64,000 bases of DNA, taken from assembly GCF_024464185.1 (NCBI RefSeq), contig NZ_JANHAU010000002.1:558001-622000 (forward strand), given 5' to 3'. This DNA comes from Haloarchaeobius salinus (GTDB taxonomy: Archaea; Halobacteriota; Halobacteria; Halobacteriales; Natrialbaceae). The translations under genes were made by a program, and so were the position numbers. Below, in pieces: positions 60,043 to 64,000 of the stretch (the stretch's first letter is position 1; each line of letters begins with the position of its first letter). Below the pieces are notes generated by a model that had not been told where the DNA came from, ran no database searches, and worked only from the letters and a program-made list of their open reading frames with translations.

Positions 60043-60968
60043 CCGCCGCCGGCGACGGCGTTCCCGGTGGTCGGTCGTTTCTGCAGACGAGACGGACCGC
60101 GATGCGACGAGCGGCCGGCACAGCGCTCGTCGGTGGCGTCGTCTCGCTCGCCGGCTGCTTCGGTGGTCCGGGCGGCGGCTCGTGGGATACCGACCGTGAG
60201 GGGAGCCTCGGCCCGTGGCTCTACGACCCCGCGAGCTACCGGTCGGACGTGACGGACTACGTCGTCGGCTACTGGGAGCCCGCGACGTTCGCGGCCAGCC
60301 GCGACTCGCTCGGCGAGAGCGCGAACCGGGTCCAGCGCTACCACGCCGCCGCGCCCGAGGACGTCGAGTTCACGGTCGAGCTCGGCGGCGCGAGCGCCTC
60401 CGGCGGGCTCCCGTACGTGCTCGTCTCGCAGGGCTCGTTCGACGCCGCGACGGTCCGGGAGAGCCTCACGAGCGGGTTCGAGCGCCTCGGCAGCGTCGAC
60501 GACCGTCCGCTCTACGGCGACGGCACCGACGCCTTCGCGGTCGTCGCGGACGGCGAGCTCGTGTTCGTCCGCGGCCTCCCGCGCGCCGACGCCGAGTCGT
60601 ACGTGACGGGGTCGCGCTCGTTCGCCAGCGACGACGACCGCCTCGCCGACTTCTTCGACACCGTCGGCGTCGGTGCGAACGCGGGGTTCCGGCTCAGCTC
60701 CGACGAATCGGGGACGCCGACCTTGCACGGTCACGCCTACCGCATCGACGGCGGGACGACGAACGCCCGGGCGCTCCGTGTCCCCGGCGTCGGCGAGGCT
60801 CGCGGCGAGGAGCTCGAATCATACATCGAACAGGTCCGGTCCTCGGTCGACCGCCTCCGCTCGGCGTCCGTCGAGTACGACGACGGGCGCGTGCTGCTCG
60901 ACCTCGAGTTCGCAACCGGGCAGGCCCCCTTCGGCGTCGACCCACTGTCGAACTTCGGACTGCGGTGA
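60039..60968 (+). CDS. Tat lipoprotein of unknown function
   Basis: A 309-residue exported protein if started at GTG 60039 (GTGA overlap with the Hsp20 gene), giving QTRRTAMRRAAG and a lipobox SLAGC near residue 40; starting at ATG 60102 gives a shorter MRRAAGTALVGGVVSLAGC signal. The longer form has a better twin-arginine context. The mature domain reads YWEPATFAASRDSLGESANRVQRYHAAAPEDVEFTVEL, SQGSFDAATVRESLTSGFERLG and SSVDRLRSASVEYDDGRVLLDLEFATG, repeated-looking alpha/beta structure. It may be a surface-associated partner of the Hsp20/zinc ribbon cassette. Confidence 0.68.
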   Translation: MTAAGDGVPGGRSFLQTRRTAMRRAAGTALVGGVVSLAGCFGGPGGGSWDTDREGSLGPWLYDPASYRSDVTDYVVGYWEPATFAASRDSLGESANRVQRYHAAAPEDVEFTVELGGASASGGLPYVLVSQGSFDAATVRESLTSGFERLGSVDDRPLYGDGTDAFAVVADGELVFVRGLPRADAESYVTGSRSFASDDDRLADFFDTVGVGANAGFRLSSDESGTPTLHGHAYRIDGGTTNARALRVPGVGEARGEELESYIEQVRSSVDRLRSASVEYDDGRVLLDLEFATGQAPFGVDPLSNFGLR

Positions 60969-60992
60969 GCCCTGGACGCAGGTCGAGCCGAC

Positions 60993-62162
60993 TCACTCCT
61001 CGACGACCATCCCCTCGACGACCTCGAACGCCTCGTCGCCGTCGAACCGGGTCGGGTCGAACCGCGCGATGCCCTCGCCACCGAGTATCTCCGCAGCGAC
61101 CGCCTCGCCCAGCGCCGGCGCGCGCATGAAGCCGTGGCCCTGGAAGCCGGTCGCGACGGAGAGCCCGTCCGCGAGCTCGCCGAGCAGCGGGTCGCGGTCG
61201 GGCGTCGCGGTGCAGAGGCCGGCCCAGGCGCGCTCGACGGACGGCTCCGTGCCGGTACGCTCGGCGACCGCCGCGACCGCGCCGTCGACGAACCAGTCGT
61301 CGGCCGCGCGCCGCCAATCGTCGGGGTCGGCCTCGCGCTCCTCGGTGCCGTCGCCGACGAGGAGTCCGTCGGGGTGTGGTCGGAGGTAGACGCCGGCGGT
61401 CGCGTCGTAGCAGGTCGGCACGTCGCGGTCGAAGTCGGCGGTCAGCGCCTGCACGCGGTAGGGCTTCATCGGGATGGAGATGCCGGCGTCGGCGAGCAGT
61501 CGCTTCGTGTGCGCGCCGGCGGCGACGAGGACAGCGTCGAACGTCGTCCGCTCGCCGTCGCGGTGGACCACGGACGGCCCGTCGTGACCGTCGCTCCGCA
61601 CCCGAACCGGCGTCGCCGCCCGGACCGTCGCACCCTCCGCTTCGGCCAGTGTCGCGAGCAGCGGCGGGTACGTCGCCGGGTCGACCACGCCGGCGTCGCG
61701 AGCGACGGCCGCGACAGCCACGTCGTCGTGCCGGAGTGTCGGGAACTCCTCGGCGAGGTCGGCGGCGTCGAGCAGCTCCACGTCGCGGTCGTTGGCGCGC
61801 ATCCGGGGCACCTGCTCGCGGATGGCGTCGGCGCGGCGGTCGTCGCCTGCGCGGGCGAGCCAGACGTACGGCGTCTCGTCGAAGGTGAAGTCGCCGCGCC
61901 CGTCGAACGCGCGGAACCGCTCCATCGCGCGACCCGCGACCCGGGCGTCGACGTCCTCCGCGAAGGCGTCGTAGCAGATGCCCGCCGCGCGGCCGCTGCT
62001 GCCGCCCGCGATCTCCCCGGCCTCGAACAGCGTCACGTCGACGCCGTGGCGCGCGAGGTCGTAGGCGGCCGTCGCGCCGAGGGCACCGCCACCGACGACT
62101 GCGACGGTGTCGGGCGCGTCGTCTGTCGGGAGCTCCGCGTCCGCTGGAACCCGCGCGCTCAT
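60993..62162 (-). CDS. FAD-dependent oxidoreductase (DAO family)
   Basis: A 389-residue flavoprotein. The FAD-binding GxGxxG is in VAVVGGGALGATAAYDLARHG (about residues 21-41), followed by VTLFEAGEIAGGSSGRAAGIC. VARDAGVVDPATYPPLLATLAEAEGATVRAATPV and FDAVLVAAGAHTKRLL (about 190-205) complete the family. The C-terminal RVWAGLCTATPDRDPLLGEL and VATGFQGHGFMRAPALGEAVAAEIL are those of glycine/D-amino-acid oxidase-like enzymes. Substrate unknown. It is coupled by ATGA to the creatininase-like gene. Confidence 0.88.
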   Translation of the reverse strand: MSARVPADAELPTDDAPDTVAVVGGGALGATAAYDLARHGVDVTLFEAGEIAGGSSGRAAGICYDAFAEDVDARVAGRAMERFRAFDGRGDFTFDETPYVWLARAGDDRRADAIREQVPRMRANDRDVELLDAADLAEEFPTLRHDDVAVAAVARDAGVVDPATYPPLLATLAEAEGATVRAATPVRVRSDGHDGPSVVHRDGERTTFDAVLVAAGAHTKRLLADAGISIPMKPYRVQALTADFDRDVPTCYDATAGVYLRPHPDGLLVGDGTEEREADPDDWRRAADDWFVDGAVAAVAERTGTEPSVERAWAGLCTATPDRDPLLGELADGLSVATGFQGHGFMRAPALGEAVAAEILGGEGIARFDPTRFDGDEAFEVVEGMVVEE

Positions 62163-62914
62163 CGGTGGGCCTCCGGCAGCAGCGCCTCGAAGGGCTGCTC
62201 GGCGAGCCAGTCGACGAGCGCGTCGAGCTCGTCCGTGGCCTGCTCGAACAACCGTTCACCCGCCTCCGCCGAGCCACGGGTCGGCCGTCCGACCGCGCCG
62301 GAGTCGGAGAAGTCGGCGGTGTCGAAGCCGACGGTCGCGCCGTGGACGGACTTCCCCCACGAGTCGGCCGCGCCCGCCTCGGCCTCCTCCAGCCGTTCCT
62401 CGTGAACGAGGTCGGGCGCGACGTGGGCGACCATGCTCGTCTCGAGCTCGTCCGCGTGGCCGATGCCCGCCTCGCCGAACAGCGCCTCGTCGAGTCCGTC
62501 GAGGTTCGACCACCAGGCCCACGGTGCGGCGAAGGCGACCTCCTCCCGACGCAGGCGGCGGGCCGCGCGGGTGATGGCGTCGGTGTTCCCGCCGTGGCCG
62601 TTGACGACGACGGCCTTGCGGACGCCGTGGCTGGCGACGCTCGCGAGCGTGTCCGCCACGTAGTCCTCGAACGTCCCGGGGTGCGTCCAGAGCGTGCCGT
62701 CGAACTGGCGGTGGTGCTCGCTGACGCCGACCGGCAGCGTGGGGAGGACGAGCGTGTCGTCGCGGTCGGCGACGGCGGCGGCGGTCGCCTCGGCGGCCAG
62801 GAAGTCCGTGCCGAGCGGCAGGGCCGGGCCGTGCTGTTCGACGCTTCCCACGGGGAGGACAGCGACCTCGGCCGCGTCGGCAAGGCTCGCCGTCGTCTGG
62901 TGTGCGAGTCGCAT
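62159..62914 (-). CDS. Creatininase-family amidohydrolase
   Basis: A 251-residue metalloenzyme. The creatininase motif is PVGSVEQHGPALPLGTDFLAAEATAAAVA (EQHG and LGTD, about residues 21-36), with HRQFDGTLWTHPGTF, KAVVVNGHGGN (about 95-104), WWSNLDGLDEALFGEAGIGHADELETSMVAHV (E near 145). Archaeal members include ArfB, which deformylates FAPy in riboflavin and F420 synthesis; this could be one, but the DAO partner is not part of that pathway. Start at ATG 62914. Its stop overlaps the DAO start. Confidence 0.88.
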   Translation of the reverse strand: MRLAHQTTASLADAAEVAVLPVGSVEQHGPALPLGTDFLAAEATAAAVADRDDTLVLPTLPVGVSEHHRQFDGTLWTHPGTFEDYVADTLASVASHGVRKAVVVNGHGGNTDAITRAARRLRREEVAFAAPWAWWSNLDGLDEALFGEAGIGHADELETSMVAHVAPDLVHEERLEEAEAGAADSWGKSVHGATVGFDTADFSDSGAVGRPTRGSAEAGERLFEQATDELDALVDWLAEQPFEALLPEAHR

Positions 62915-62973
62915 ACGCCCCCGTTCCACCGCAGTTCATAAACCGTTTCGCTCGTCGGCCCACCCGGTCGGGC

Positions 62974-63576
62974 TCAGGCGTCGCCCGGCTGGGTCGCCTC
63001 GTTCGGCGTCCCCGTCACTTCCTCGGTCACGAGGTCAGCCTCCTCGACGACGAACGTGTCCGCCAACCTGTCCCCGATGCGCTGGCCGTCTCCGAGGACG
63101 AACATCGCACCGAGTTCGACGAGGAGCCAGCCGACCATCATCGCGAACGCGAGGGGGAACCCGATGACGGGGACGAAGACACTGACGACTGCCATGAGCG
63201 GGAGGGGCGCGATCAGCACCGCGTTCCGGACGAGTGCCTGCTTTCTCGTGACGGGCGAGCCGTCGGCGGCGACGACTTTCACGTCGAGGAGGTTCATCCC
63301 GAGTGTCTGACCGGAACGCGTCTGCAGGAGTGTGAAGTACGCCAGCAGCGCCACGCCGATGAGCGCCCACTGTACGAGCGCGAGGAGGATGGCGAGGACA
63401 CCGAGGCCGGTGCCCACGGAGCCGTCCGACGCGGCACCACCGATGGCCAGGACCGCCCGGACCATCCAGAAGAGGAACCAGATCACCGCCGAGAGGAGCG
63501 ACAGTATCACCCAGTCGACGCCGAACGCCATGACTCGGTTCGGGATCGCGTCGTCCGCCTTCGCTGCTATTTCCAT
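62974..63576 (-). CDS. RDD-family membrane protein
   Basis: A 200-residue protein with three transmembrane helices and RDD-like spacing. AIPNRVMAFGVDWVILSLLSAVIWFLFW (residues 10-37) has the R-x6-D of the family; the loop RSGQTLGMNLLDVKVVAADGSPVTRKQALVRNAVL (about 88-122) is the G-x-T-x-G-x-x-L-x-x-x-x-V signature. The third helix pair ends LGDGQRIGDRLADTFVV. Function unknown. It begins at ATG 63576. The start lies in an AT-rich patch (63580-63610) that may hold its promoter (GTATAAATAGG on the minus strand). Confidence 0.88.
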   Translation of the reverse strand: MEIAAKADDAIPNRVMAFGVDWVILSLLSAVIWFLFWMVRAVLAIGGAASDGSVGTGLGVLAILLALVQWALIGVALLAYFTLLQTRSGQTLGMNLLDVKVVAADGSPVTRKQALVRNAVLIAPLPLMAVVSVFVPVIGFPLAFAMMVGWLLVELGAMFVLGDGQRIGDRLADTFVVEEADLVTEEVTGTPNEATQPGDA

Positions 63577-63665
63577 GCTCCCGAGATTAAATTACACCTA
63601 TTTATACGTTCGTATGACCGTCGGGGACGCGCGGTCGCTGACTGGACGGATGAACGGCGGACCGC

Positions 63666-64000
63666 TCAGCCGAGGAACTCGTCCAGCCCACGGGCCGGGT
63701 AGCCGACGACGTGGTCCGCGCCGAGGTCGTGGAGTTCGGCGACCCGGTCGCGCACCGTCCCGGCGTCGCCGACGAGCGCGAAGTCGCGGCTCGCCTTCAG
63801 CAGCACCTCGCGGGCCCGGCCGGTCGCCGAGGCGTCCGTCGCGGCACCGTCGGGGAGGGCGCGGGCGACGCTCCCCCGCCGGCCGACGAAGTCGCCGACG
63901 GCGTCGAGGATCGCGTCGTCGTCGGACGCGAGTACGGTGGGCGCGTAGACGGCGATCTCGCCCTCGTAGCCCGCCGCACGCAACGACTGCAGGTCGCGGT
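63666..64000 (-). CDS. LLM-class F420/flavin-dependent oxidoreductase, C-terminal fragment
   Basis: The gene enters from the right edge; only the last 111 codons are in the window. The fragment continues RDLQSLRAAGYEGEIAVYAPTVLASDDDAILDAVGDFVGRRGSV and ends LVGDAGTVRDRVAELHDLGADHVVGYPARGLDEFLG. The ending G-D/T-x-x-x-V-x-D/E-R-V-A/L-E-L-x-x-A-G-A/V-D-x-V is typical of luciferase-like TIM barrels that use F420 or FMN. Which one cannot be told without the N-terminus. Confidence 0.75.
   Translation of the reverse strand, partial: RDLQSLRAAGYEGEIAVYAPTVLASDDDAILDAVGDFVGRRGSVARALPDGAATDASATGRAREVLLKASRDFALVGDAGTVRDRVAELHDLGADHVVGYPARGLDEFLG

Noticed and set aside
1-64000. A CRISPR array, prophage, transposase or known defence system.
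   Set aside because: I found no regularly spaced repeats, no integrase or transposase motif and no defence-type gene cluster in the window.

Overview
The window is a stretch of haloarchaeal (Halobacteria) chromosome. The DNA is very GC-rich, the proteins are strongly acidic, and nearly every gene has an archaeal signature: a KH/beta-CASP termination nuclease, a thermosome subunit, FtsZ1-SecE-Spt5, membrane LonB, diphthamide ligase, archaeal ProS, archaeal D-aminoacyl-tRNA deacylase, Tat lipoproteins and many TATA boxes about 25-27 bases upstream of start codons (leaderless transcripts). The genus cannot be fixed from the sequence alone. I see no rRNA, tRNA, CRISPR array, prophage, transposase or origin. 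About 70 protein genes are supported, two of them cut by the window edges.

Layout. 0-6.9 kb: an aldolase fragment, a TVP38-type membrane protein, a lipoprotein, the termination nuclease aCPSF1, a small membrane operon and a Nudix hydrolase. 6.9-7.5 kb: a gene-free, hairpin-rich stretch. 7.5-17.5 kb: proS, the large glutamate synthase gltB with no gltD nearby, an epimerase, a GNAT enzyme, endonuclease III, an M50-like peptidase and DUF371. 17.7-27.4 kb: a GH2-like protein with a degenerate acid/base site, a coiled-coil protein, SppA, DUF373, Dph6, a sugar nucleotidyltransferase, a Rieske protein and a saccharopine-dehydrogenase-like protein. 27.4-35.7 kb: pabB-pabA-pabC, aroE, a double-domain universal stress protein, a cation exchanger and dtdA. 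35.8-38.1 kb: ftsZ1-secE-spt5, then a tandem hairpin array that begins at the spt5 stop codon and a further structured gene-free region. 38.1-43.4 kb: a zinc finger, a lipoprotein, a SprT-like protease and the trpC-trpB-trpA-ADH-synthase operon. 43.4-51.6 kb: an MGMT-like protein lacking the acceptor cysteine, a CPBP protease, lonB, nadM, a SAM hydroxide adenosyltransferase, a TRIC-like channel, DUF2391 and a thermosome subunit. 51.9-64 kb: an amidohydrolase, a GT2 enzyme, a methyltransferase, small zinc proteins, a PPOX flavoprotein, a MarR-like regulator, MBL and YkgJ proteins, a TRAM protein, a COG1031 radical SAM enzyme, a zinc ribbon-Hsp20-lipoprotein cassette, a creatininase-family/FAD-oxidase pair and an RDD protein.

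How the genes work together. The clearest theme is aromatic biosynthesis: ADH synthase starts the archaeal shikimate route, AroE is a middle step, TrpCBA finish tryptophan and PabABC make p-aminobenzoate from chorismate. The trp promoter carries two TGTACA-like boxes that could be a TrpY-type operator. A second theme is core information processing and proteostasis: aCPSF1, Spt5, SecE, ProS, DtdA, LonB, thermosome, Hsp20 and SprT.

The most unusual signals are non-coding. Two distant loci, upstream of proS and across the spt5 3' end, carry hairpins that share nearly the same loop (GAGCGC-AGCGA) on different stems. The two spt5 hairpins show compensatory stem changes.
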